Assembly: GCA_035527715.1 (NCBI GenBank)
Contig: DATKZY010000018.1
Span: 1 to 45,789, forward strand
Origin: DSUN01 sp035527715
GTDB taxonomy: Bacteria; Planctomycetota; PUPC01; DSUN01
DNA length: 45,789 nucleotides
Direction of reading: 5' to 3'
The notes under the pieces were generated by a model that was given only the letters and a program-made list of their open reading frames with translations, searched no databases and was not told the DNA's origin. Below, piece by piece: positions 8,126 through 16,827 of this stretch. How positions within the stretch are numbered: position 1 is the first letter of the stretch; each line of letters starts with the position of its first letter. The position numbers were made by a program, and so were the translations under genes.

Positions 8126-9268
8126 TCACCCGATGCACCACGAGGCGGTGTCAACGGTTTCGAGCTTGCCGGTGTCGGTCGAGCGGAGGCCGGCGTCGAG
8201 GATGGCCATCGCGTTGAGGTTGAAGAGCATGTCGAGGGTCGGGTGCACGGCCTCGCCCGTCTCCAGGTGGTGGATGAATTCGTGGGCGATGTTGTGGCGG
8301 CCCTCGGGCAAGGGGTCGGGCTGGTGAATGGTGGTCTTGCCGCCGCCGCGCTCCTCGCGGACGTGTTGCCCCTCGCCGCCCTTGGCCTTCTCGATGACGA
8401 GGACGCCCGTGGTGCCGTAGATGATCGGGCCGTAGGGCACGCCGTGGTCCCAGGTGGTCCAGGAGCCTTCGAAGAGGCCCAGGGCGCCGGGGAAGCGGAC
8501 GAGCATGGCCCCGTTGTCGTCGGCGTCGCCGAACGGGCTGTTGAGGTTGCCTCGAAGCCCGACGGCTGAGATGGCCATTTCGCCGATGACCCAGTAGCTG
8601 AACATGGCGCCGTAGCAGCAGTAGTCGAGCATGGCGCCGCCGCCGGGGGCGATGGTGTGCCACCAGGTGGCGCCCAGCTCGGTGGCGGTGAGGGGCGCGG
8701 CCTCCTGGGTGACGCCCTCGTGCTTCGCGCCGCTGCCGAGGGGGCCGGTGTGGCCGCCGCGCCACTTGATCTCGAGGACGCGCCCGATGGCGCCCGCATC
8801 GGCAAGGGCCTTGGCCTTGCGCGACGCGGGGCTCCAGGTCATCGGCCAGTTCACGAGCATCGTGGTGCCCGCGGCCCGCACGGCGCGGACCATGCGGCAC
8901 GCGTCGCTCATCGTCATTGCCATGGGCTTCTCGACGCACACGTTCACGCCCGCTGCGGCGCAGGCCTCGACCACGTCGGGGTGCTTCGCGTTCTCGGAGC
9001 AGCAGACGACGATGTCGAACTTCTCCTTCGCCAGCATGTCGCGGTAGTCGCCGTAGGCCTTGGGCACGCCGAAGTCCTTGAGCGCGTGCTTGAGGTTCCA
9101 GCCGCGCGTGTACGGCCCCTCGCGCAGCTCGGGCCGGTCGGGCACCGTGTCGGCGCAGCCGACGAGCTTGACCTGGGGATGCTGCGCGAACAGGCCCAGG
9201 ACGTTGTTGATGTGCATGTGTGCGAAGCCAATGGCGCCCACGCGATAGGTCTTTCCCTTCTTGCCCAC
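8126..9268 (-). CDS. Gfo/Idh/MocA-family oxidoreductase
   Basis: A 380-residue cytoplasmic NAD(P)-dependent dehydrogenase-like protein. The GTG at 9268 is chosen because AGGAGA lies 6 bases upstream; a TTG 18 bases earlier would put the ribosome site inside the gene. The nucleotide-binding start RVGAIGFAHMH replaces the usual GxGxxG with G-F-A-H. The signature VEKPMAM has EKP at 113-115. A conserved-looking region TWWHTIAPGGGAMLDY contains the His and Gly residues of the substrate pocket. It may be co-transcribed with the homologous gene at 9409, but a long hairpin separates them. The substrate is unknown. Confidence 0.88.
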   Translation of the reverse strand: MGKKGKTYRVGAIGFAHMHINNVLGLFAQHPQVKLVGCADTVPDRPELREGPYTRGWNLKHALKDFGVPKAYGDYRDMLAKEKFDIVVCCSENAKHPDVVEACAAAGVNVCVEKPMAMTMSDACRMVRAVRAAGTTMLVNWPMTWSPASRKAKALADAGAIGRVLEIKWRGGHTGPLGSGAKHEGVTQEAAPLTATELGATWWHTIAPGGGAMLDYCCYGAMFSYWVIGEMAISAVGLRGNLNSPFGDADDNGAMLVRFPGALGLFEGSWTTWDHGVPYGPIIYGTTGVLVIEKAKGGEGQHVREERGGGKTTIHQPDPLPEGRHNIAHEFIHHLETGEAVHPTLDMLFNLNAMAILDAGLRSTDTGKLETVDTASWCIG

Positions 9269-9310
9269 GGGTTGTCTCCTAGTCAACAGATCTACCTGTT
9301 CACTCTGGGG

Positions 9311-9408
9311 GGATGAATGGATGGGTGGATGATTGGATGGATGAAAAGAGGGGCTGGCCGGCCTTCCTCAATCATCCATTCATCCAACCCTCCATTCATC
9401 CTCTCCAT
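9311..9408. repeat. inverted pair of 8-bp tandem arrays starting at the stop codon of the 9409 gene
   Basis: On the minus strand the array starts right after the TAG at 9411-9409. Read on the plus strand, the right arm is units of 8 (TCATCCAT, TCATCCAA, CCCTCCAT, TCATCCTC, 9372-9403). The left arm is GGATGAAT, GGATGGGT, GGATGATT, GGATGGAT (9311-9342). The arms are largely complementary around a G+C-rich centre (GGCTGGCCGGCC), so a transcript would fold into a long imperfect hairpin. Probable 3' end structure or terminator; the repeat origin is unknown. Confidence 0.7.
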
Positions 9409-10509
9409 CTACGCCAATGCGACTTCCTTCCCCTTCGCCGCGGATTCGTAGAGGGCGTCGAGGGTGCGGATGACGTTGAGGACCTCTTCGCGGGTGACGA
9501 GGAGCTTCTCCTCGCCGCGGAGGACCTTGACGAAGTGCGCCGTCTCCTCCCAGTGGCCGCTGAAGGCCACGTTGCGGCCGGCGGGCACCTGGGGCGTCAC
9601 GTTCACCTGGTAGCTGCCCAGGTTCGTCACCAGCGTGAGCGGGTCGAGGACGAGTCCGCCCGCGGTGCCGAGGATGGTCGTGCTTCCGGTGTTCTGGGGG
9701 ATGTTGGCGGCCCAACTGGTCTTGAAGGCGACCGTGGCCCCGCCGGCGAGGCGGATGAAGCCGGCGGCCATGTCCTCGACGTCGAAGTCGCGGTAGTTGT
9801 AGGGCCGGGGCGTGAGCACGCCCATGGGGGCGCCGCTGTCGGCCAGCGACGTGGCCAGGCCCTCGTCGCGGTTGCCGAGCTTCGTGTAGGTGGCGCCGCT
9901 GACGGCCACGACCTTGGGGTTGCCCATGAGCCAGAACAGCAGGTCAATGGCGTGGACGCCGAGGTCGTAGACGGGGCCGCCGGCCGAGTGCTCCTTCTGG
10001 TGGAACTGGCCCCAGGTGGGGATGCCGCGTCGGCGGAGGAAGTAGGTTTCGGCGAAGTACATCTCGCCGAGGCGGCCCGAGGCGCAGATCTCCTTGGCGG
10101 CCCGCGACTTCTCGGAGAAGCGCGAGCTTTGGCCCACGAAGAGGACGCGTTTCGCCGCGTCGGCCGCCTCGAACATCTCGACCGCGTTGGCGTGGGACGT
10201 CGAGATGGGCTTCTCGCACAGCACGTGCGCGCCCGCCTTCAGCGCCGCGATGGCCTGTTCCTTGTGGTAGCAGTTGGGCGTGCAGACCGACACGACGTCG
10301 AGCTTCTCCCCCTTGAGCATCTTCCGCCAGTCGCCGTAGGCGTGCTTCGCCCCATAGCTCTTGGCGACCAGCGCCGCGCGGTCGGCCAGGATGTCGGCGA
10401 CCGCCGTCAGCTCGACGTCCTCCGCCAGGTTCTTCCACGCCGGGATGTGGCCGGAGACGGCGATCATCCCGGTGCCGATCACGCCCACCTTGAGCTTTCT
10501 GCGAGCCAT
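9409..10509 (-). CDS. Gfo/Idh/MocA-family oxidoreductase
   Basis: A 366-residue NAD(P)-dependent dehydrogenase-like protein. ATG at 10509 has GGAGG 7 bases upstream. The Rossmann motif is GVIGTGMIA (9-17) and the signature is CEKPIS with EKP at 99-101. The candidate catalytic region is GGPVYDLGVHAIDLLFWLMG, whose D-x-G-V-H pattern (Asp and His) is typical of the family. It is distinct from the other two family members in the window, so this is not a recent duplication. It may act on a sugar or polyol; the substrate cannot be told. Confidence 0.92.
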   Translation of the reverse strand: MARRKLKVGVIGTGMIAVSGHIPAWKNLAEDVELTAVADILADRAALVAKSYGAKHAYGDWRKMLKGEKLDVVSVCTPNCYHKEQAIAALKAGAHVLCEKPISTSHANAVEMFEAADAAKRVLFVGQSSRFSEKSRAAKEICASGRLGEMYFAETYFLRRRGIPTWGQFHQKEHSAGGPVYDLGVHAIDLLFWLMGNPKVVAVSGATYTKLGNRDEGLATSLADSGAPMGVLTPRPYNYRDFDVEDMAAGFIRLAGGATVAFKTSWAANIPQNTGSTTILGTAGGLVLDPLTLVTNLGSYQVNVTPQVPAGRNVAFSGHWEETAHFVKVLRGEEKLLVTREEVLNVIRTLDALYESAAKGKEVALA

Positions 10510-10554
10510 AGCGTCCTCCTTCGCGCACCAGCGACCGAGCCACAACGCCATCCC

Positions 10555-10584
10555 CTTATATACCCGACCCGCCGCCCGTGTCAA
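10555..10584 (-). promoter_or_regulatory. sigma70-like promoter for the oxidoreductase at 9409
   Basis: On the minus strand, TTGACA (10584-10579), 18 bases, then TATAAG (10560-10555) lie 45 bases before the ATG at 10509. It separates this gene from the large secreted pair upstream. Confidence 0.65.
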
Positions 10585-10607
10585 CCGCAGGAGCGGCATG
10601 TGCGGGA

Positions 10608-12719
10608 TCACTTGGCCCGCTGGATGGCGAGGCGGTTCTTGCCCTTGGAGATGAGGACCTTCGGGGCGGTGACGAGGCCCCACTGGTCGGCTTCGGCGAC
10701 GCCGGTCTGGACCACCTTGCCGTCGGCGACAGAGGTGTTGGTCCAGGCGAACTTGTCGCCGGGGCTGGCCTTGAACTTCTGGCAGCGGCGAGGCGTGACG
10801 TCGGCGGTGCAGGCGTCGAGGGGGGCGGCGTTGCGGCCTCGCTTGTCGCCGCTCAGCAGGTAGAGCGTCATCTCCCAGCGGTCGGGGGCGTCCACCTGGG
10901 TGCGCGGCTCGAAGGCGAGCCAGGCGTTCATCTGCCCGTGAGGGTCGCCGCCGAAGCCGATGCCGGGGTTGTCGTCGAGCGAGCAGTTGCCGAAGGCGGC
11001 CACGCTGTCGGAGCGGCGGAGCGCGAACATCCAGTCGGGGTCCTTGTGGCCGATGAGGGGGCCTTCGCCGAAGACGGTGGACCAGGCGCGCCTGGTGTCG
11101 AGCAGGGCGCGGTAGAGGGGCGGCTTGTCGAGGATGCCGAAGTCGCCCGTGTGCATCCGCGGGGCGTAGGTGATGAGCGGCAACTCAACCGCCGGGTTGC
11201 TCCTGATCCACTCGGGGGCGTTCCAGTATTCCCAGGCGCTCACGCCCCATTCGGTGGGGGCGGGGGTCTTGGGGTCGCCCCAATAGCGCTTGCACTCGTT
11301 CCCTGCGGGGCTGCGTTTCAGGTTCATCGTCGTGCACTCGAACACGGCGGCGAACAGGTCGGGGTAGTGCCAGGCCCAGCCGCTGGAGAGGGCGAAGAGG
11401 CGCTCGTCGTCCACGTTGTACTTCGCCTTGATCCAGGGCAGGAGCGCGCGGAACTGGCGGACGAAGGTGTCGCGCACCTTCCCCTGGCTCCAGGCCTTCA
11501 GCGTGCCGTAGCCGTCGTGGACGCCGCGCGTCCGCATGCAGTTCTGGTCAATCGTGAGGCCCACCGATTCCGCGGTGGGGTATTGGGCGGCGCGGTTCCA
11601 GCCGCTGCCCCACCACCAGTTGTAGATGAAGAGGACGCGGGGGCCTTCGGGCTCCTTCTCGGGCGGCGAGAGGCTCAGGTGGATGAACGCCGGGAGGCTT
11701 GAGAGCGGCGGGTCGAGCCACCACACGTAGCAGTGCTGGGGCCGCTTCTGGTACTGGAGGGGCTGCTCGCGGAGGAAGATCGGCTCGGTGGGCGCCACCT
11801 TCTCGTGGAGCGGCCCGGCCGTGTTGCCCGCGTCGAGGGCCACCGAGTTCTCCACGCCGTCCACCGTCGTCGCGACGGCGTAGTAGAAGTCGCCGTCCTT
11901 GCGGCAGGTGGTGGCCCACACGCCCGTGCCGATGGGCAGCATGGCCTTCTCCTCGACGGCGGTGCGGGGCACGGGGGCGTCGCCGACGCGGACGTTCTTG
12001 ATCTGCTCGCCCTTCCATTCGGTCTTGATCTCGCGTTCGTCGAAGGCCGAGTGCTGGCCGACCTCGTCGAGGAGTTCGGCCCCTGCGATGGTTGCGCGGG
12101 TGATGGGCCGCGTGTGGCGGTAGATGCGATAGGTGGTGACCGGCCCCTTGCCGTCGCGGATGCGGTCGAGATCCGCCTTGAGGTCCTTCCACTTCACCTC
12201 GTCCGGGCCAGCGAAGGGGCAGTTGGCCTCGCCCCAGGTGAGGAACACCTGGCCGGCGCGGTAGAAGGCTTTGAGGCCGGTGACGGGTGGCGGCGGGTCC
12301 TTGAGGATGCCGTCAAAGGTGATCTCCAGGCAGGCTCGGCGTTGGTCCACATTGGAGCCGCGAATCCCGAGGCCGTGGTTGGCCAGCTTGCCCGAGGCCC
12401 ACAGCCGCACAACCTCCGTGGCGTCGAGCGTCGCGAACCGGGGCGGCACCAGCTCCAGGGGCTTCCCGACGGCGGTTGCGGCGTCCTTGTCGAGGGCGTG
12501 GATGACCACCGGCTCGTCGAGCGGCACGCCGCCGATCTTGATGAACGGCAGGAACCGGGCGCGGATGATCCTGGTGTCCCTTGGCAACGCCGCCAGGTCG
12601 AAGCGGGCGATGGCTCCCGCGCCAGAGGGCGCGACGCTGGCGGGGAAGCGCTGGGTCACTATGTCCCCGAAGGCCGGCCCGGCCAGCGCCAGGATCAACA
12701 GGGCGGGAAGCTTTCTCAT
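10608..12719 (-). CDS. large secreted protein with fibronectin-like module and hydrolase-like core (copy A)
   Basis: A 703-residue protein. ATG at 12719 has GGAGG upstream. The signal peptide is MRKLPALLILALAGPAFG. Residues about 20-130 form an extra beta domain (PRDTRIIRARFLPF, VDQRRACLEITFDG). A fibronectin-III-like module starts GLKAFYRAGQVFLTWGEAN and includes TYRIYRHTRPIT. The later part has alpha/beta-hydrolase features (RVLFIYNWWWG, then ERLFALSSGWAWHYPDLFAAVF near residue 445). The G-x-S-x-G elbow is degenerate (L-S-S-G-W). The protein shares its layout and several strings with the next upstream gene (GLKAFxRAGQxFLTW), so the two are paralogues. It is probably extracellular or periplasmic, perhaps a divergent esterase or a binding protein. 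Confidence 0.75.
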   Translation of the reverse strand: MRKLPALLILALAGPAFGDIVTQRFPASVAPSGAGAIARFDLAALPRDTRIIRARFLPFIKIGGVPLDEPVVIHALDKDAATAVGKPLELVPPRFATLDATEVVRLWASGKLANHGLGIRGSNVDQRRACLEITFDGILKDPPPPVTGLKAFYRAGQVFLTWGEANCPFAGPDEVKWKDLKADLDRIRDGKGPVTTYRIYRHTRPITRATIAGAELLDEVGQHSAFDEREIKTEWKGEQIKNVRVGDAPVPRTAVEEKAMLPIGTGVWATTCRKDGDFYYAVATTVDGVENSVALDAGNTAGPLHEKVAPTEPIFLREQPLQYQKRPQHCYVWWLDPPLSSLPAFIHLSLSPPEKEPEGPRVLFIYNWWWGSGWNRAAQYPTAESVGLTIDQNCMRTRGVHDGYGTLKAWSQGKVRDTFVRQFRALLPWIKAKYNVDDERLFALSSGWAWHYPDLFAAVFECTTMNLKRSPAGNECKRYWGDPKTPAPTEWGVSAWEYWNAPEWIRSNPAVELPLITYAPRMHTGDFGILDKPPLYRALLDTRRAWSTVFGEGPLIGHKDPDWMFALRRSDSVAAFGNCSLDDNPGIGFGGDPHGQMNAWLAFEPRTQVDAPDRWEMTLYLLSGDKRGRNAAPLDACTADVTPRRCQKFKASPGDKFAWTNTSVADGKVVQTGVAEADQWGLVTAPKVLISKGKNRLAIQRAK

Positions 12720-12772
12720 GCTATGCCTCCAAACCACGAGGGCTGGTAGGGTCGCTCCTCTGAGACTGACTG

Positions 12773-14578
12773 CTACTTCTCCCTGGTGATTCGCACCACG
12801 AGCTTGTAGCCCGTCGCCGTCTCCAGGCCCTTCAGGGTGATGAGGCCGTTGGCATCGGCGGCGATGGTGCCCGACTTCGGCTCGGGCTTCTTGCGCCGCG
12901 CCCAGTGTGGGACCTCCTGACACGCGGTCTCCCAACGAAACTTCTCGCCGGGCTTTGGCTTGAGCTTGAAGAGCCGCCGGGGCGTGAGGTCGAACGTGCT
13001 CGGCTGGCCCTGGATGGCGACCTCGAAGCTGTCGGCGTCCTCCTTCACGTCGCTCCAGGTGTAGCTGTGGTTCTGGTGTCCGCCTCCCTCGCCCTCCTTG
13101 TCCTCGGAGGAATAGGTGATGGCGGGGATGGGCGCGGTGTTCGTGAGGTCGAGGCCCTGCCAGAGTCCGCTGAACTTCTCGGGCGTCGTGAGGTTCCCGC
13201 CCCAGGCCCAGTGGGCGTGGAGGGCGTGGCGGGTGGACTGGAGGGCGTAGTAGAAGCGGCCTCGGCCCTTCGCGTAGTCGGGGTTCCGCCCCCAACTGTA
13301 GCTGCGGCAGACGAAGAGCGGCAGCTCGGTCCTGTTCCCCGGTGCTTCCGGCTCCGGCGGCGGGGGCGGGTCGGTCTTCGGCACCACGCTGGGCATCGGC
13401 TTGCCGCAGAGCAACACGTCGGGCTCGCCCCACGCCCAGCTGCCCCGCCCCTGCTCGTCCTTGATGTCGGGGCTTCGCGGCCCCCAGGCCGCCTCGAACT
13501 CCTTGGCCGACTTGGGGTCGAGCTGCCGCGCCTCGAAGCCGGTGATGAGGACGTAGGCGAACAGCTCGGGGCGATGGAGCGCGATCAACGCGGCGCCGTC
13601 GCCGCCCACGGGGATGATCCGCTGCGGGTCAATGGGGAACCTGCCCTGCGCCCACTTCAGGAATGCCTCGATGCGGCGGAGGGTGTAGGGCCGCACCACC
13701 CCTTCTTGTGCCGGGTCTCTGTAGCCGTACCAGCCGCTGAACGGGAAGTCGTGCGGGCAGATCTGGATGCTGCGCTCGATGAACTTCACGGGCGGCCGGG
13801 CGTAGGAGTAGCCGGGCGCGTGGAAGAACAGCTCGACGGGCGCCGGTTCCTTACAGTCGGGCGGGACGAGGACCGACCAGTTGAAGTACATCGGCCTCGG
13901 CGCCAGCGGTGGGGCGACCCAGGTCACATAGAAGCGCCGCGTGCCGCGGAAGTCGAACCCGAAGCCCCCGCCTGATGGCTGCTCGACCGGCTCCCACGCC
14001 GCCGGCTCCTCCGCCACGGGCTGCGCGAGAGCCGCCGGCGCGCTCTCCGCGCCATCGGCCACGACGCTCACGGCGTAGAACGCGTTTCCCTTCGTCGTGG
14101 CGGAGTGAACGTAGAGCCCCGTCCCCGGCGGCAAGGGCTTGCCGTCCTCGATGGCGAATCGCGGGATGAGGAGCTGGCCGCCCTCGGGCGAATCCATGCT
14201 CCAGCCCTTGAACGGCCCGTACTTCATCAGCTCGCCGTGGTCGTCGTTGGCGAAGACGGTCTGGTTGATGAGGCGCTCGAGCGACCAGGAGTTGGCGTTG
14301 AAGCCCGAGAGCGCCGCGACCTCGGCCAGGAGCCTGGCCCGCTTGAGGTTCTCGGCGGTGATGGGCTTGTCGCTTCGGTAGACGCAATAGCGGAGGCGGG
14401 GCTTGGCGTCGCGGAGCTGGCCCCAGGTCACCGGCTTGTCGCCGAAGGCATCCTCGGGGTCGTTCCACGTGAGAAAGGTCTGCCCCGCGCGGTGGAATGC
14501 CTTGAGGCCCTCCACCTGCGCCGGCTGGGCAGCGAACGCCAGGGATGTCACCACAAGGGCACAGGTCGCTGGCCGCAT
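12773..14578 (-). CDS. large secreted protein with fibronectin-like module and hydrolase-like core (copy B)
   Basis: A 601-residue protein. ATG at 14578 has AGGAGGGG upstream. The signal is MRPATCALVVTSLAFAAQ. The fibronectin-like module starts almost at once (GLKAFHRAGQTFLTWND, then YCVYRSDKPIT). The core includes VELFFHAPGYS and an elbow-like QRIIPVGGDGAALIALHRPELF near residue 324, where the usual nucleophile Ser is replaced by Asp (G-G-D-G). A Pro-rich linker (PPPPPEPEAPG) follows. The C-terminal domain resembles that of the downstream paralogue (FDLTPRRLFKLKPKPGEKFRWE against CTADVTPRRCQKFKASPGDKFAW). The 53-base gap to copy A suggests one transcript. It looks non-catalytic by the usual mechanism. 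Confidence 0.75.
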   Translation of the reverse strand: MRPATCALVVTSLAFAAQPAQVEGLKAFHRAGQTFLTWNDPEDAFGDKPVTWGQLRDAKPRLRYCVYRSDKPITAENLKRARLLAEVAALSGFNANSWSLERLINQTVFANDDHGELMKYGPFKGWSMDSPEGGQLLIPRFAIEDGKPLPPGTGLYVHSATTKGNAFYAVSVVADGAESAPAALAQPVAEEPAAWEPVEQPSGGGFGFDFRGTRRFYVTWVAPPLAPRPMYFNWSVLVPPDCKEPAPVELFFHAPGYSYARPPVKFIERSIQICPHDFPFSGWYGYRDPAQEGVVRPYTLRRIEAFLKWAQGRFPIDPQRIIPVGGDGAALIALHRPELFAYVLITGFEARQLDPKSAKEFEAAWGPRSPDIKDEQGRGSWAWGEPDVLLCGKPMPSVVPKTDPPPPPEPEAPGNRTELPLFVCRSYSWGRNPDYAKGRGRFYYALQSTRHALHAHWAWGGNLTTPEKFSGLWQGLDLTNTAPIPAITYSSEDKEGEGGGHQNHSYTWSDVKEDADSFEVAIQGQPSTFDLTPRRLFKLKPKPGEKFRWETACQEVPHWARRKKPEPKSGTIAADANGLITLKGLETATGYKLVVRITREK

Positions 14579-14640
14579 GTCGGGTTCCCCTCCTGTGGGC
14601 CACGGGGGTCAGGGCGCCTCGTCAATCGCCTCGGCCGCGT

Positions 14641-14669
14641 ATCGTAGCGCAGTTGGGCTTGCGGAGCAA
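14641..14669 (-). promoter_or_regulatory. possible promoter for the secreted pair
   Basis: On the minus strand, TTGCTC (14669-14664), 17 bases, then TACGAT (14646-14641) lie about 63 bases before the ATG at 14578. The -35 box is weak, but the spacing and -10 match the other promoters in the window. Confidence 0.45.
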
Positions 14670-14706
14670 TGCGGGCGCGATGTATCTCATCCCGAACCTG
14701 GGGGTT

Positions 14707-14799
14707 CCCGGCCGCGGTCTTCACTCGTCGTCGTCGTCGTCGATTCTTTGGGCTTTCCCCCCTTCCGCATTCGACGACGAGGACGAGTGCGCGGCCGGG
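14707..14799. repeat. long imperfect inverted repeat with TCG triplets
   Basis: This is the first element in the 637-base gap 14579-15215. The left arm CCCGGCCGCG..CACTCGTCGTCGTCGTCG (14707-14743) pairs with CGACGACGAGGACGAG..CGCGGCCGGG (14772-14799), with a 5-base bulge and one mismatch. The loop of about 28 bases is pyrimidine-rich. No gene is seen. It could be a structured non-coding element or the remnant of a small palindromic mobile element. Confidence 0.55.
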
Positions 14800-14952
14800 G
14801 AGTGTGCGCCGTGCTCGTCGGGGCGGGTTGAGCAGTGAGAGCTACCAGGTACGTGAACTCGTAGGCGTGCCGGGGGCCACCCACCATGGCCTCTCGGGTG
14901 ATCCGCCTTGCCAGCTGCTCGCATCGTGGCTACTCCACCTGTCCCCATGGGC

Positions 14953-15192
14953 ATCCCTGGGGGCTTTGCCCCCCGGCCCCCAGGATTTACCGCTTTACAG
15001 CCACCGGCACGCCTGGTAGAATCGGCCCGCCGTCGCGGAGGATAGGGCAACGGTGGGAACCGACCCGAGCGCCGCGGCGGTGCCATACGGCACGGGCGGC
15101 GTCCCTTGGGGCGCCGCCCGAATCCCTCGTGCCGGTGGCCTGAACGCGATGAATCCCAGGGGGTTTGGGGGACGGGTCCCCCAGGCTTCTCA
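14953..15192. repeat. inverted duplication of about 60-65 bp
   Basis: The second element in the same gap. The left arm (about 14953-15011) runs from CCTGGGGGC to GCCACCGGCACG. Its reverse complement appears at about 15128-15192, from CGTGCCGGTGGC to CCCCCAGGC. The inner 12 bp (15000-15011 with 15128-15139) is perfect and the outer part is imperfect, including an internal CCTGGGGGC/GCCCCCAGG hairpin in the left arm. The central region holds another G+C palindrome (CGGGCGGCGTCCC...GGGGCGCCGCCCG, about 15093-15121). No coding potential is supported. Confidence 0.5.
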
Positions 15193-15215
15193 TCCTCGAG
15201 GATCGGAGCAGCGCG

Positions 15216-15533
15216 ATGAAGGGACCGGCCCCCCGTCATTGCATCAGGAAGGTTAGCCGGATAGCCGCGGTGCGGCACCTCAGGCAGTACCGTTTGCAAT
15301 TGACCTTTTCGGACGGAACCCGCGCCGAGTTGGACTTGAGGCACCGGGTCACGGGCCGAGGCGGCGTGTTCGAGCCGCTCGAGAAGATCGCCTACTTCCG
15401 CCGCGTCGAGGTGGACCCTGAGTTCGGAACGCTCGTGTGGCCGAACGGTGTGGATTTCTGCCCCGATGTGCTTTACTGCGAGGCTACGGGGAGTCCGCTG
15501 CCGGTCCTCGAGCCTGCGGCTTCCGAGTCCTGA
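15216..15533 (+). CDS. DUF2442-family small protein
   Basis: A 105-residue protein. ATG at 15216 has GGAG about 8 bases upstream. The body matches the DUF2442 pattern: AVRHLRQYRLQLTFSDGT, then AELDLRHRVTGRGGVFEPL, FFR-like YFRRVEVDPEFGTLVW and PNGVDFCPDVLY. In many genomes this family is paired with DUF4160 proteins and has been suggested to belong to toxin-antitoxin-like modules, but no DUF4160 gene is found here. It therefore looks like an orphan, between two palindromic elements and the galactonate dehydratase gene. The role is unknown. Confidence 0.85.
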   Translation: MKGPAPRHCIRKVSRIAAVRHLRQYRLQLTFSDGTRAELDLRHRVTGRGGVFEPLEKIAYFRRVEVDPEFGTLVWPNGVDFCPDVLYCEATGSPLPVLEPAASES

Positions 15534-15580
15534 TCCGCTGCAAGACTGCCGCGTTGCGTGCCGGCCCAGCGTTCTCCCTT

Positions 15581-16696
15581 TCACCAATCGGCCACCGAGC
15601 CGTCGTCGTGCCACAGGCGCGGGTTCTCGTTGCTGCCATCGTAGAGCTTGTCGGCCAGGGCCGCCTCGTCCACCTCGATGCCGAGGCCGGGGCCGGTCGG
15701 CACGGCCACGCAGCCGTCCTTGACCACGAAGGGCTGCCTCAGGTAGCCCTCGCCCAGGCTCACCTGCTCCTGGCACAGGAAGTTGGGCGTGCAGGCGTCC
15801 ACCTGGAGGCACGCGGCGAGCGAGATGGGGCCGAGGGGGCAGTGGGGGGCAATCGCCGCGTAATACGCCTCGGCCATCGCGGCGATCTGGCGCACCTCCA
15901 GGATGCCGCCGGCGTGCGACAGGTCGGGCTGGAGGATCGCCGCCGCCTGCTTCTCGAGCACCTCGCGGAAGCCCCACTTGGTGAACAGCCGCTCGCCCGT
16001 CGCAATCGGCACGCTCGTCGAGCGCGCCACGCGCACCATCGCGTCCACATTCTCCGGCAGGCACGGCTCCTCGATGAACATCGGCGACAGGGGCTCCATG
16101 GCCTTGGCGAGCTGAATCGCCATCGCGGGGCCGACGCGCCCGTGGAAGTCGAGGCCGATGTCCACGCCCTTCCCCACGGCCTCGCGGAGCGCCGCCACGC
16201 GAGCGACCACCTGCTCGACAAAGGCCGGGCCTTCGACGAAGCGCACGGCGCCGAAGGGACACGTCTTCACCGCCGTGAAGCCGCGGTCGAGGGCATTCCG
16301 CCCCTTCTGTGCGTATGCCTCGGCGCTGTCGCCGCCGACGTGGGTGTAGACGCGGATGCGGTCGCGCACGGCGCCGCCGAGGAGCTGGTGGACCGGCACG
16401 CCGAGCCACTTGCCCGTGATGTCCCACATCGCCTGCTCGATGCCGCTGAGCGCGCTCGCGAGCACTGGCCCGCCGCGATAGAACGCCCCGCGATACAGCG
16501 CCTGCCAGTGGTGGCCGATGCGGCGGGGGTCCTGGCCGATGAGGTAGCGGCCCATCTCGTGCACGCAGGCGGCCACCGTGTGCGACCACCCCTCCACGAT
16601 CGGCTCGCCCCACCCGGTCAGCCCCTCGTCCGTGTGCATCTTCAGGAAGAGCCAGCGCGGCTTCACGAAGAATGTCTCGAGCCTTGTGATCTTCAT
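15581..16696 (-). CDS. dgoD: D-galactonate dehydratase
   Basis: A 371-residue enolase-superfamily enzyme that removes water from D-galactonate to give 2-keto-3-deoxy-galactonate, in the cytoplasm. It is very like E. coli DgoD along its whole length, from MKIT and WGEPIVEG to GLGIEVDEA and SVADW. Mg ligands Asp183 (LDFHGR), Glu209 (FIEEP) and Glu235 (TGERLF) and catalytic His185 and His285 (APHCPLGP) are present at the numbering known for the E. coli enzyme. No other DeLey-Doudoroff gene is adjacent, so how the product is used is not shown here. It is transcribed divergently from a histidine kinase, from the promoter at 16765-16793. Confidence 0.93.
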   Translation of the reverse strand: MKITRLETFFVKPRWLFLKMHTDEGLTGWGEPIVEGWSHTVAACVHEMGRYLIGQDPRRIGHHWQALYRGAFYRGGPVLASALSGIEQAMWDITGKWLGVPVHQLLGGAVRDRIRVYTHVGGDSAEAYAQKGRNALDRGFTAVKTCPFGAVRFVEGPAFVEQVVARVAALREAVGKGVDIGLDFHGRVGPAMAIQLAKAMEPLSPMFIEEPCLPENVDAMVRVARSTSVPIATGERLFTKWGFREVLEKQAAAILQPDLSHAGGILEVRQIAAMAEAYYAAIAPHCPLGPISLAACLQVDACTPNFLCQEQVSLGEGYLRQPFVVKDGCVAVPTGPGLGIEVDEAALADKLYDGSNENPRLWHDDGSVADW

Positions 16697-16764
16697 CGCG
16701 TCGTTCCCCCGCCTCCGCTGGAGACTGTCTCACCACCCCCGCGGGCAGCCCTGAGCACCGCCCG

Positions 16765-16793
16765 ATCCTATCGCCCGCGGTGCGACGTGTCAA
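16765..16793 (-). promoter_or_regulatory. sigma70-like promoter of dgoD
   Basis: On the minus strand, TTGACA (16793-16788), 17 bases, then TAGGAT (16770-16765) lie 69 bases before the dgoD ATG. Confidence 0.7.
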
Positions 16794-16827
16794 TTGCCCC
16801 CTCGCCCTCGCGTTGCGCGAGGCGGGG

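Noticed and set aside
9311..9408. CRISPR array
   Set aside because: Repeats are only 7-9 bases with no spacers and no cas genes; the arms are inverted rather than all direct.
14721..16793. Very long open frames opposite dgoD
   Set aside because: They are antisense to a clearly conserved gene, are Arg/Pro/Gly-rich, and arise from high G+C in third positions.
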